Part shown: in pieces, positions 44,196 through 54,262 of the stretch
How positions within the stretch are numbered: position 1 is the stretch's first letter
How the letters are laid out: every line of letters begins with the position of its first letter
Assembly: GCA_014904985.1 (NCBI GenBank)
Contig: MU129033.1
Location: 98,403 to 162,402 of the forward strand
Reading direction: 5' to 3'
DNA length: 64,000 nucleotides
Origin: Hydnum rufescens UP504
Lineage: Eukaryota > Basidiomycota > Agaricomycetes > Cantharellales > Hydnaceae
Made by a program: the position numbers and the translations under genes
Notes under the pieces: model-generated
Database searches by the model: none
Seen by the model: only the letters and a program-made list of their open reading frames with translations
What the model was told of the DNA's origin: nothing

Positions 44196-44286
44196 GGTAT
44201 TTGGGCCTCAGGAGGTCCAAATACCCTTCCAAATGGAACCCAAATCCATTTGGAAGGGTATTTGGACCTCCAGAGGCCCAAATACC
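44196..44286. repeat. 91-base near-perfect hairpin abutting the G2 LTR
   Basis: Arms 44196-44237 and 44245-44286 (42 bases each, one mismatch) flank the 7-base loop ACCCAAA. The outer end reads GGTATTTGGGCCTC. The right arm ends at the very base before the G2 LTR starts. Related CCAAAT-rich sequence continues to the left (44100-44195), between the hairpin and the end of N2. It could be a small MITE-like hairpin used as an insertion target. Confidence 0.85.
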
Positions 44287-44866
44287 TGTAATAACATGGT
44301 CCTTGACTTTGAGGGACTGCAGTATTTGTTGTTGTTAGATGAGGCAGATTCATTGGACCTGTGAACAGAAAGGGGAAAGTAATCCAACTGCTCTAAGCAC
44401 TGGCTTTGAGTGGGAGGGCCATGAACAAAGCTAAGCACTGGCTTTGCTTCAGATGGGGGAGAAGCAAGAGGAGAGGGGGGAATGAGTTCAGGGAAGATGG
44501 TAGTAGCTGACCAAAGGGCTCAGCTACTATCTATGTGGGGGGAGAATAGTTAGCAGGTACACTAGAGGGATGTACTTACCTAACTGAGTCACACTCGTAC
44601 ATGACTCCCCTTATCCATCTCTGCCCCATGCTCTATGGCGACAGATCATGGGTCTTGGTGTGGTTGATTTGTTATGCAACTTGGTCATGTAGTTGCTGCA
44701 TGGCTACATTGATTTCATGGTTCGTGCAGGAGCTACAAGGTCTGGGCAAAAGAGTACTTTGATTCTGGTGCCATGGGGACTTAGAATCCTTGTGGCCATG
44801 CTATTACATAAGGTACAAACAGGACATTACAAGTATATACCTTAGGAATTGAGGCTCTATATTACA
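44287..44866 (-). repeat. G2 3' LTR with adjoining purine tract
   Basis: On the plus strand it runs from TGTAATAACATGGTCC to TCTATATTACA, the reverse complement of the G1 LTRs, 580 bases. CCCCC at about 44870-44874 is the G-rich plus-strand primer tract seen from the other strand. Confidence 0.9.
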
Positions 44867-44883
44867 TTTCCCCCAGTGTGGCA

Positions 44884-47666
44884 TCAGGATTCTAACAGGA
44901 GAATACCCATATCCTTGAGGTCCAAGTCATTGAACATAATTTCATAATGTTCATACCATCCGTTCCAGTGAAATTTCTTGCCTGCATATGTGCCATAAGC
45001 AGTGAGGGAGGTGGGATCAACTCCAGGGGTAGCCCAGGCGAGCCACTCAAGCATGATTCAGTGGGGGCCCCCAAAAGGTATTTGGATGTTAAACTTGATG
45101 GGGTCCTGATAGGACAGGTGCTTCCACATTAAGGAATCCAATTTTTGTGTGGCTTCGAGCAATTCTCTAGCATTAATGACCATGAGCAAATGTAGATACT
45201 CAATTTGTTTGGTGAGGAGCATTAAGATCTCCTGGGAAGTAAGAAGATAGTGGGACATGAGACTTTGAGAAAGCCCTTGAACTTGTGGAGGACTGTCAGG
45301 GTGGAAGAGCTTGCTCAAGTCAGCAGATTTGAAGTTCATGTTGGGGGGTTGTGAGGGGCTGCCCTTCACCCAGATAGGCTGTGGGAGTGGGCAGAGCTCC
45401 ATCCTTTGGTGGATTCATGAGGATATTACCTTGAGCACCCTCTCTGAAACTTCAGGACTCCATGGGTGGTAGAGACTTTCATTGTATTGCCAAGCATGGG
45501 CAGAGGGCTCAGAAGGGTAGAATTTAGCAGCTAACTTCTGGCTTTCCAAGGCCCTATGTGCACAGTCCCTTTCCATGAAGATGAGAGTGAGATGGGGCTC
45601 TTCATAGAGCCACTGCTTAACCCCTGACCCATATTGCTTGAGTAGCTCCTCCTCCAGGTGTTCCTCCAATTTCAGATACATGAATGGGTAAAATTCCACT
45701 GGGAATTGGTCTGTCTGTGCATCCAGTGGTCCCCAGACATTGTTGGGGTCTACCTTTTCAGTCGGTCTGGCTGCCATCTCCAGGGTATCATTGGTTGAAG
45801 GGCTGGCATCTTCGGGTAGAGTGAAATCAGAGGTTGGGGGCTGTTCATCGTCCTTGTAGGGCGTAAGTTCTTCTTCAGGATATTTGACTATATTTGCACA
45901 TGGTCTGACATGTCACTCTGGTGGTGACTCAGGGCAGGGCCACCACAAGGACCCCATGGCTGCAGTGATGTAGGGATCGTAGTCTTCCATGCAGGTAAGT
46001 AGTGTAGGAGGGCGCCATGGGACTGTAGAGCTGGATTGATCAGTCATGCCACCTGCTTGTACCGGAGCTGCAGCATAGGGAGCGATTTGGGCTGGTGCCA
46101 CTCAAATCCCCTGCGTTTGGCCCACTCCTGGCATAAAGGGTAGTTTTGGGCTAACAGTGGTGGGGGAGGGGTAGCATCTTCATGGTTGGCCCATTTGGTT
46201 AGCAGCAATGTTTCCTTGCCAAGACATTCTTGTAATTTGTTCAGAATTGGCAGATAACCTCCTTTGTGAGTGTGTGATAGCCAGCACATGAGACCCTCCA
46301 AGTAATTCTCATTGGGGGGACCCTGGGGCATGCAAAAGTAGGAGGGGTGGTGATGGTAGTAAGGACCTGTCATCCTAGTTTCCTGCAGATGCCCCTTTTC
46401 CATCACCCATATTTCCTCCAGCAGGTTCATGAGTTGCTGACATCCCAGGTCTGCTAGTCATTTCTCAAAGGACTTGTGGATCAGTTTCTGTGCATAAGCA
46501 TCCTGTAAGTCCTGGTGAGGGTGCCTGGCCTTGATGTCCTTGTCCACATCAGTCCAAAGGGGCAAGTACTGCGTGGTGCCATGGGGGTAGAGTTCAAGGC
46601 TGGGGGTTTTGTTTTCTATAGCCAACAACCATACAGGAGCTCCCAATTCTGTGAGCCCTCTACCAATGAGGACAGAGTGACAATCATGACTGGAGACAAT
46701 CAGGCCTGTCAGGCATGTGGTAGTTCAGAATCATGGAGGTCAGAATCACTCCTTGAAACATAGGAGGAGGAGAATGACTTGAAAGGCAAGGGTTACAAAT
46801 CTGGTAGCATTGAGCATGTGCCTTCTGAGTCCTTGCACAACATGAGCCATTTTCCATGTGGGGGCTGGGGTCATTCCTTGCTGGAGAAGATACTGCCAGG
46901 ATGACCCAAAGTGCCAATCCGGGTCATAGCTGGATGGCAAGATGATGTGGAAGCAGGTTGTCACTTGGTCTATCTGCCTTATGCATCATAGCATTGTTTC
47001 TCCTGCCGATCAGACCTCCTTGAGGAATTTTAGTGAGGGGGAGCATAGGTTAGGATCTGGGCCTCATGATTGTAGAAGGTGAATATGTGGGTTGAAGTTG
47101 AATTGCAGGACATTGAGGGGGATGAAGGCTCAATGCAGTGGGAAGGCATAAACTTTGGGGAGCAGTTGGGTTCAGTATGTCCATTTGAACTTCCCTAGCC
47201 ATCCCCACTCATCTAGATGTTCCCAGTGGTAACCGTAAGGGTCATTCGCAAATGGGGGTAGCCCTTGGACCTGAGGGTAAGGCCCTGCAAGATTCAGTGC
47301 AGTAAGACAATATACAAAGAAGCAGGTGCATTGTTGGGTCAAGAGATATTCCACTGGACAATGTTCTGGATTGTCCTCGTCCCCATACTGTGCATAGTGG
47401 AGGTCCATGGGGTCAGTATTGTCTCCAGGCATCGCATAGTGGTGTCCACATCTGATACCTCTGTGTTTGCAGGCTCTGGGTTGTTGCATCGTGATTGCTA
47501 GCAGGAAGGCAGAAATGAAGGTTGATATTTGAGGTTGAGGTTGAGGTTGTGGAGTGGGGAGAGGAATGCTAAGAGAAGGGGCGGATGGAGGTTCCCTTAT
47601 GACCTCGTGGGGTCCTCGTTTTTGCCACCATGTTCCTTCAGGGTCTTGTGGTACTCCCTGAGGCAT
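44884..47666 (-). pseudogene. G2 ORF3, homologue of the unidentified G1 ORF3
   Basis: The segment from about 47666 down to the TGA at 44884-44886 reads MPQGVPQDPEGTWWQKRGPH, a Pro/Gln-rich stretch (PTPQPQPQPQ), DPMDLHYAQYGDEDNPEHCP, DPDWHFGSSWQYLLQQGMTP, KARHPHQDLQDAYAQKLIHK, GYLPILNKLQECLGKETLLL, FMERDCAHRALESQKLAAKF and LSYQDPIKFNIQIPFGGPH. Order and spacing match G1 and substitutions are often conservative. Its start seems to follow the chromodomain with no gap, so it could be translated as a polyprotein extension. No recognised domain or membrane anchor. Confidence 0.7.
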
Positions 47667-49000
47667 GAGAAGGCATTTTACAGGCCCATCTCAGGCTCAA
47701 ACATGTCATGCTCAGGCCCATATCCTTTCCACCTCACTAGATACTCCTTCCTTCTTCTCAATCAATTGTAGCGATGTCCTACTATTCTCTCAACCTCATA
47801 TTCTTCCTCCTTGGTTAACTCTCCCAATTCAGGGAGCTTAGATTGTCCATCACCCTATTCATCCTGATGGTATTTGGTTAGATGCTGTATATTTATGATG
47901 GGATGCATCTTGTACTCAGGTGGTATATTTACATGGTAGACTACTGGGTTAATATTCTCTGAGATCTGGAAAGGCCCTATGCACCATTGTACTAGCTTCT
48001 TCCCCACGCCTTGCATGTCCACTAATCCAGAGAATGGGGATTCACTAGAACCTCATCTCCTTCTTCAAATTCTTCATTGTGTCTCCTTGCATTATAGGCT
48101 TTCACCTGTCTGGCTTGGGCTCTTGCTAGCATGTCCCTGGCTAAATAACAATGGGCCTCCAGCTCACCCATGAATGAGGAAGTGGATGCATTGTCAAGCT
48201 CAATCTGCTTAATGCCTCTTCTTACCAGGTCCATGGCTGTCACCTTAGTCCTAGGGGAGTATCCATGTAAAAGGAAGAAAGCCAAATAACTGGTGGAGGT
48301 ATGGGGTGTAGAGTTGTGGGCCATCGCAAGCATTCTGAGCCACTGGGCCCAGGAACTGCAATTCCCTGCTGTGTAGGCATGTAATGTGGCTTCCAATGTA
48401 TCATTGGCCTTCTCTGTCTGTCTGTCTGTCTGCGGGTGATGGGAAGTCGAGAGGAGTAAATCTAAATTGAGATGTTTGGTGACCAATGCCCAAAAGGATC
48501 AAGACCACCTGGTGTCCCGGTTGGCAATCATTTGCCTTGGAAGGCCATACTTCTAGATGACATGCTGGATGAACATTTTGGCGAAACCCTCCTGCTGAAG
48601 GCCCAAGGTAGTGGGAACGTATTGGACAAACTTAGTAAGTTTGTCCACTATCACTAGTACTGCATCATGCCCCTCTGACTTCGGGAGGCCCACAATAAGG
48701 TCCAGGGCCACTACCTTGAATGGGAGTAGTGGAATTGCATGAGGGCGGAGCTTTCCCATTGGCCCTCACTTGTCTGGTTTGGTCTTCTGGCAGATGTCGC
48801 ATGTTTTAGTATATTCAACAATGTTGGCCCACATTGTTGGCCAATAAAATCGTGTGGCCAGCTTATGGAATAACCTCGAGGATCCAGCATGGGCTGTTTC
48901 CCAAGGTGACTCATGGGATTCCTGGAGTATCCTGTGTACCTCTGACTTTGGCATGCATAATCACACTACCTAGTCTGCATCTTGAAAGATCAGGAGTCCC
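47667..49000 (-). pseudogene. G2 integrase with chromodomain
   Basis: Minus strand, from the 5' end: zinc-binding segment (HESPWETAHAGSSRLFHKLA, YTKTCDICQKTKPDK, about 48770-48920); core KVVALDLIVGLPKSEGHDAV (first Asp); ANRDTRWS followed by a stop (second Asp, about 48515); HHPQTDRQTEKANDTLEATL with the Glu; RHNEEFEEGDEVLVNPHSLD (uninterrupted here, unlike G1); PPEYKMHPIINIQHLTKYHQ; and chromodomain YEVERIVGHRYN-stop-LRRRKEYLVRWKGYGPEHD (about 47720-47790). The three catalytic acids remain. Confidence 0.88.
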
Positions 49001-50139
49001 TCATTGGACTTGTAGAATCTCTGGGCCACTAGGAGCTCTGATTTGTCTGCTGCTGCCTTGATCCATGGCTGTTGGAAGCTAGGGTCAGCCTGGTACCCTC
49101 TGGTGAATGCTTCCACTCACTGGGGACTAATTTCAATGTCCAGTGTTCATGGTGTGTACTCTTGACCAGGGGGGTTCGCTGTTTGAGCCCTTCTCCAGGC
49201 AGCCTGCTCTATCTTGTCCAGCATGTTGGCAGGGGCTTCCTTGGTGCCCTGCAGCTCCTGTTTCTTGCTCTGAGCTTGGGTCAAGAGGAATGCTGCTCAC
49301 TCTGCTGGCTTCCTTTCCACTGTGTCCTCCCATGCAAATACTGGTTGTGTGGGGAGCTGACTCAGTAAGGAGGGTGAGTTATCCTCCACAGGCAATTGAT
49401 GCAGTGGAATCTGTCACAGCCTTGAGAGGGGGTTGATGTTCAAGTGAACAATGCCTGCCCTATGCACTATGTCCAGGCCTGGGTATGCTGCGAATACTGC
49501 CCCCCATGCCGTGAGACACCTGTTCATGTTCTCATATGTCCGGGCCACTGTAGAGCTGCATGATCTGTGATCACTATATTCTTCTCTCCTTCGATGAAGG
49601 GTTGGAATCGCACTAGTGCTTCCTTAACCCCTAGGGCTTCTCTTTCCATTGCTGAATAGTTCTGCTCCACTGACTTCAGGGATCTGCTCCAGTAGGCTAT
49701 TACTCACTTGACATATACTGTTGTAGTTTCTATGTCTTCGGCCCAGGGGTCGGGGTCAGGCATGTCGTTTGTATTTTTTGAGATTTGACAGGTGATTCTC
49801 GGGACCTGTTCTCCTTTGGAATGGGCATTGAGGATCCTGTCATATATTTCCATGCCCTTTAGATCTCTGACTGCCATCAGCTGTACCTGTTGGCTCCTAT
49901 CGCTATGTCAGAAGTGTCAGAATAAATATGGTATGGCCTAGCAGGCATCGAGTGTCCAAGTATGGGGGCTGAAATGAGTTCTTCTTTGATATCCTCAAAG
50001 GCTCACTCTTGCTTGGCCCCCCAGATCCAATTCATGCCCTTTCATAGCAGTTCAAGTAGAGGCACTGCTCATTCTGAGTAGTGCAGTATAAAATGTGAGA
50101 AGTAGACTGCCATTCCTAAGAACATTTGTAGCATCACCC
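49001..50139 (-). pseudogene. G2 RNase H and linker
   Basis: The RNase H blocks YHIYSDTSDIAIGA (about 49900), YWSRSLKSVEQNYSAMEREA, LGVKEALVRFQPFIEGEKNI and VITDHAALQW (about 49560) are clear. The end of the domain and the proline-rich linker (49100-49520) are badly shifted. Near 49510-49525 it holds the empty-site version (TCTCACGGCATGGGG on the minus strand) of the place where element N sits in G1. Confidence 0.8.
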
Positions 50140-50351
50140 TGTTGGGTGGTATAGAAGAAGGGTTGGGAGCTCTGATGACTGTCAAATCAAAATCTGGTTC
50201 AGCCAGTGTGTAGATGGGAGACTGTATTTCTGTTGTTATTCGTTGGGCTGGTTTGCTTCAATGGTTGATCACACTCTGCAAGATGTGTATGGTGTTCAGT
50301 GGAGAATAGGAAGGGATATGGACTAGCTGTAGTCAATGATATATCGTTTGG

Positions 50352-50500
50352 GATGCTTGTAGAAAGGCTTATATGTAGGGGATGCTTGTAGAAAGGCTTA
50401 TACATAGGCGATGCTTGTAGAAAGGCTTATATGTTGTGTGGGATGCTTATAGAAAGGCTTATATGTCTGGGATGCTTGTGGAAAGGCTTATACATCGTTT
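50352..50500. repeat. Five-unit 29-base tandem repeat inside LTR A
   Basis: Units start with GATGCTTGTAGAAAGGCTTA at 50352, 50381, 50410, 50442 and 50471, so spacing is 29, 29, 32 and 29. The last two units have single base changes. It lies in one end of the LTR. Confidence 0.9.
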
Positions 50501-50950
50501 GTGTTGTGTTAGTCTGTTTACTGATATTTGTGTATTCTTGTTTATGTTCTCCTGGTCAAAATGCAGATATCTGTGGGTTATAGACTGGTCAGTGCTTGGT
50601 TAGTCTTGTTAGTATGTTTCTTTCTTCTTTCTTCAAAACCTGATACATATTTTGTTATGCTTACTTTTCCTTGGATGTCCAGCAACTCTAACCTTAGGTC
50701 CTGCAACTATCCTTGGCTTTAGTGATTCACGTACAGGGCTACCAGTGGCTTTGTCTCAACAACCTTGAAGATGACTTAGCTCCAGATGGCTTATAGATAG
50801 ACTGTTCTTTAGAGGCAAGCAGAAAAGTTGACAGTGGTTGACAGTGATGATTTCCAGAGAGGAGATGATTGTGTGGGGATACAGGAAATCTACCAGCTTT
50901 TATACCTTTCTGAAGGTGGCTGTGTTTAAGAAATATGACTCCCTCATGGG

Positions 50951-51123
50951 TGAGTCATATGTGAGTCATAGGTGAGAACAAAAGAAAAATAACAAGATGA
51001 TGTCATAATGCGGTCATAGCTGAGTCATGCATAAGGAGAACAAAAGGAATCATGAGGGGGTGATGTCATAGTGATGTCATTCATAAAGAGAACAAAAGGA
51101 ATCATGAGGGGGGGTGATGTCAC
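50951..51123. promoter_or_regulatory. Cluster of Gcn4/AP-1-like and CRE-like sites in LTR A
   Basis: TGAGTCAT occurs at 50951-50958, 50962-50969 and 51021-51028. TGATGTCAT or TGATGTCAC occurs at 50998, 51061, 51072 and 51115. The first is the consensus for fungal bZIP activators of the Gcn4 class; the second is one C to T step from the CRE word TGACGTCA. Part of the clustering comes from a duplicated segment (GAGAACAAAAGGAATCATGA at about 51037 and 51090). Regulation of the element by stress bZIP factors is inference. Confidence 0.5.
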
Positions 51124-51858
51124 CAATTTGCTGAGCATGTGGAATGCTTGGAGCATGAGGTCACTGACCATGTGGAGCATTCTGGAGGTGAAATGAAAGG
51201 ATATCTCCAGGTTTTGGAGATTAATTTGAGCATAGTCCAATGGTTAAGGTGTTTTGTTGTTGGTTGATAATGGGGACAAGTGCATGGGATGGGATTCGAT
51301 GCAGAAACAGCAGTTTGCATCCCCAATAGACGTTCTTGGTATCATTAAATGCAGATTTTTAACAGCTTTCTGGGTGCAGTGGTTTCGAGCAGATCCGGTG
51401 TAAACTGACAGAGAAATTCATTTTTTACTGATGGGTGTTGATTCTGATAGTAATATCATTCTGTAGAGTTCAGTTTTGATCTGTTCTTTGTGCGCTGGGT
51501 ACCGTTGGATGCGGATTTTTTATATCTTTCTGGGTGCAGTTGTTTCGAGAGGATTAAATGTGAACTGACGGAGAAATTCATTTTTTACTGGAAATCCTGG
51601 ATTTTGGTAGTAAAATTGGCCTGGAGAGTGCAGTTTTGGTCCGTTCAACTTGTGTTTGGTACCGTTCAAAAGGTGTGAATCGTAGCTCTCTAAGCATTAT
51701 ATGGGTGTACCTCTCCAATCAAAACTGACAGAGTTATAGAACAAATTCGATTTCTGCATGTAGCCATAATTAATTTCGTAATTGGTCATGTGATCATCCA
51801 AAGGCTGGGAGTGGTGTGATTTCACATTTTCTGATACTGGATGTTTTTATCTTCCACA

Positions 51859-52872
51859 GTGGACATGCCAAACTCATGACAGCCTTAATTTTCTCCTTAT
51901 GAGTTGAAAGCCCTAGTTGAGAGACTTTCTGCCCCAACAAGAGAATGGAAGTGTACATAAAGTGGCACTTCTTGGGGGCTAAAGTTAATCCAGCCTCTGC
52001 ACAAGCTTGAAGGACTTGGTCGAGGTGCCCCAGGTGCTCCTCATATGATTTTGAGTACACTACTATGTTGTCGATGTACACCAGTGAGAATATCATAGAA
52101 AAGGAGTGAGGATGGCTTGCATCATCCTTTGAAAGATCGAGGGGCTGTTCCTAAGGCCAGAGGGCATTTGTTTGAACTGCCAGAGCCCCCAATGAGAACG
52201 AAAAGCTGTCTTCTCCCTATCCTCCTCTTCCATCATCATCTGGTGGAACCCGGCCAATGCATCGAGGGTGGACAGGACTTGCAATTCTGATAGAGCTTGT
52301 AGGATTTCCATTTGCCAGGGAATTGGGAATTCATCTGGTATGGTCATGGTGTTGAGTTTCCTGTAGTCTATGCAGAATCTCAGCTTCCCATTTCAGTACA
52401 CTATGACTACAGGGGTGGCCCAGGGACTTTTCAAAGGTTCCACCACTTTCTGGCAGATCCACTTTTCCATCTGCTTGTCGATCACTTGTCTTTTCACTGG
52501 CAAGGCCCCATACATGGGCATGGATATGGGGTGCCCCTCCTCCTTTGTGTGGATCCTGGTGATCATCTCCAACATCCCCAGGCAATTGTCAAACCTGAAC
52601 ACCTGGATGTGCTTTCTGATCAAGGCCAGGGTCTTCACTTTTATGTCTGGAGGGGCATCTGGAGCAATATCTATGAGCTCCTCCAGTTTCTTCAAGTCAT
52701 ACATAGTAGGGCCTGCCAGCTCTGTCATCTTAGGGCCCCATAGCTCGTTGGGATCATCAGGTCCTGGGGGGATCTCTAGTGCTTGCAACTTTGCTAATGC
52801 TTGATCTGATAGATCCTTGTCCCCTAGTGATCCTTGGGTGATCTTCTGCACCACCTGGGTGTAGGCTCTCAA
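51859..52872 (-). pseudogene. G2 reverse transcriptase and upstream linker
   Basis: Minus strand: linker DPNELWGPKMTELAGPTMYD and ALIRKHIQVFRFDNCLGMLE (about 52600-52740), EPLKSPWATPVVIVY (about 52400), [52 protein letters not shown], and VYIDNIVVYSKSYEEHLGHL. The polymerase box reads YIDN (52067-52078) because one GAC has become AAC, so the active site is lost. HKEKIKAVMSLACP (about 51870-51910) is the last G2 sequence before LTR A. Confidence 0.88.
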
Positions 52873-52881
52873 GCACTGTGT

Positions 52882-53700
52882 TCATTTGTCATCCCTGGCT
52901 CTATCAAAATACTGCTCCGGGTCATGCAGGATGCCTAGTATGTTGCCCTTGCGAATCCACTCTGCAGAGGGGGATGTATTGGCTACTTGCACTATTAGCT
53001 CTTTAGACTTAAGCAGTGCTGATGGGGCTGCTAGGAAGCACCCATTACTCATGGGAAGTGTAACCCTCTCCATGAACCACTCCTTGCACCCCTTAGCTAG
53101 ACCTTCCATGGGAACCCTGGTGACCCAACCAGGACGGATCCTCACATCCTTTGCAGCTTTCAGCAAGTGGGGTGTGCGCCAGTGTTCTTGGTCATTGTTA
53201 GGGTTCCTGGAAGTGGCTAGGTGTGTGGCACAATTCTTTATCTCTGGAGGATGCCAAGGCCAGACTTGGAAATCTCTGGTCAAAGGGGGAGTTGAGTGGG
53301 CTGGGGTGTCAAATCATTCCCCTGGCTGGTTAATTGACAGGCACGTCCCTTGCACTGATCTCAGTATGGAGACCTCATAATTGACCTGGAAATCCTCTCC
53401 TAGCAACACTGGGACATTCATTCCTGGTATCACATATGCCTCCTCGATGAATTCTAGCATTCAGCCATCCATTGTAGGCATGAAGACTTGAAGATTTATG
53501 TAGCCTAATATTTTTGCTTGATTGGTGAGTTCAAAAAGGCTAAGCTTCATTCCTTTTTGTAATCTTGGACACCGTTCCAACATGTTATAGCATTCCTCTG
53601 ATATCAGAGTAATATCCATGCCTGAATCTAGTCACAGCTGTACTTCCAGGCTCAAGAGTGACCCCAAGTGGCCACCATACACACTGAGTGCCATAATGCC
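52882..53700 (-). pseudogene. G2 protease and linker
   Basis: Minus strand: the protease core reads LEVQL, a stop, LDSGMDITLISEECYNML (about 53580-53640) with the Asp-Ser-Gly active-site triplet intact, then GMKLSLFELTNQAKILGYIN and MNVPVLLGEDFQVNYEVSIL (about 53370-53430). The linker reads TRDFQVWPWHPPEIKNCATH and NGCFLAAPSALLKSKELIVQ, EWIRKGNILGILHDPEQYFD. It complements G1, where the protease Asp is lost but the RT box is intact. Confidence 0.82.
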
Positions 53701-54262
53701 AAGGGCTGATTTCCCTGGGGGTGTAGTTCTAGCCTTGAGGCAACAAATGACCTTCACTGAAAGGTCAGTTGGGGCCTTTAGTAATTCCAGGGGCCTGTTC
53801 TCAGCTGGTTTTGACATTGCGGCCATGGCTATGAGTTGCTGACTTGTTTCTCCCAAATCATAGGAGTGTTGCCTCTCAGGAGGTTTTCTTGGTGGACCCA
53901 AGAAGGATTTCACAGGCAGGGGAGGCTGTATATTACTCATTGCTATGTTTACAGCATGCAACAGGTGTTCTTGAGTCTCTATATATGTGGGCTTCTGATA
54001 AGTTACAGGGGAACTAGATGGCAAAGCTGTGTTTGTCCATCCCATAATTAAAAATCCTAGCTGGAATCTACAGCAGCTGAATATGCTGCTTTGTAATTAG
54101 GCATCTCATAATGCCAGTGTTCCTTTTTGAGCATTCACCTCTTGAGATGGTTGGAATATGCTCCATAGTGTTTACATTCCTGGACCCAATGCTTCTCACT
54201 CCCACAGGCAAAACACTTCTGGCCAGGCTTGTTGTGGTTGACCACAGAGTCATCTCAAGGAT
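53701..54262 (-). pseudogene. G2 gag C-terminal part
   Basis: The minus strand reads SPVTYQKPTYIETQEHLLHA, VNIAMSNIQPPLPVKSFLGP and KAPTDLSVKVICCLKARTTP, closely matching G1 at 15190-15530. Towards 54262 the zinc-knuckle region of gag is visible (CFACGSEKHWVQECKHYGAY-like, about 54150-54220). LTR B then interrupts it in the stretch corresponding to KKTYPYL in G1. Confidence 0.8.

Larger units (their letters stand above)
50147..51858 (-). mobile_element. LTR insertion in G2 (LTR A), divergent subfamily
   Basis: A foreign block of about 1.7 kb separates the RT and RNase H parts of G2. Comparison with the uninterrupted G1 frame places its edges near 50147 and 51858. On the minus strand it starts TGTGGAAGATAAAAACATCC, resembling the TGTTGGAGGGAAAAATCCC start of N LTRs. 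It shares the internal module (GATCAAAACTGACAGAG, GATGCGGATTTTTxATATCTTTCTGGGTGCAG). The termini and target duplication are uncertain. It is probably a solo LTR of a related but longer subfamily and has a tandem array and clustered TGAGTCAT sites of its own. Confidence 0.7.

Noticed and set aside
50352..50500. CRISPR-like regular repeat array
   Set aside because: Units are contiguous without unique spacers, the context is a fungal LTR, and no cas genes are present.
50139..51862. Target duplication for LTR A
   Set aside because: Different choices of termini give TGGG/GTGG, CTGT/CAGT or ACCC/GTGG, none convincing, so it was not used in the CpG argument.
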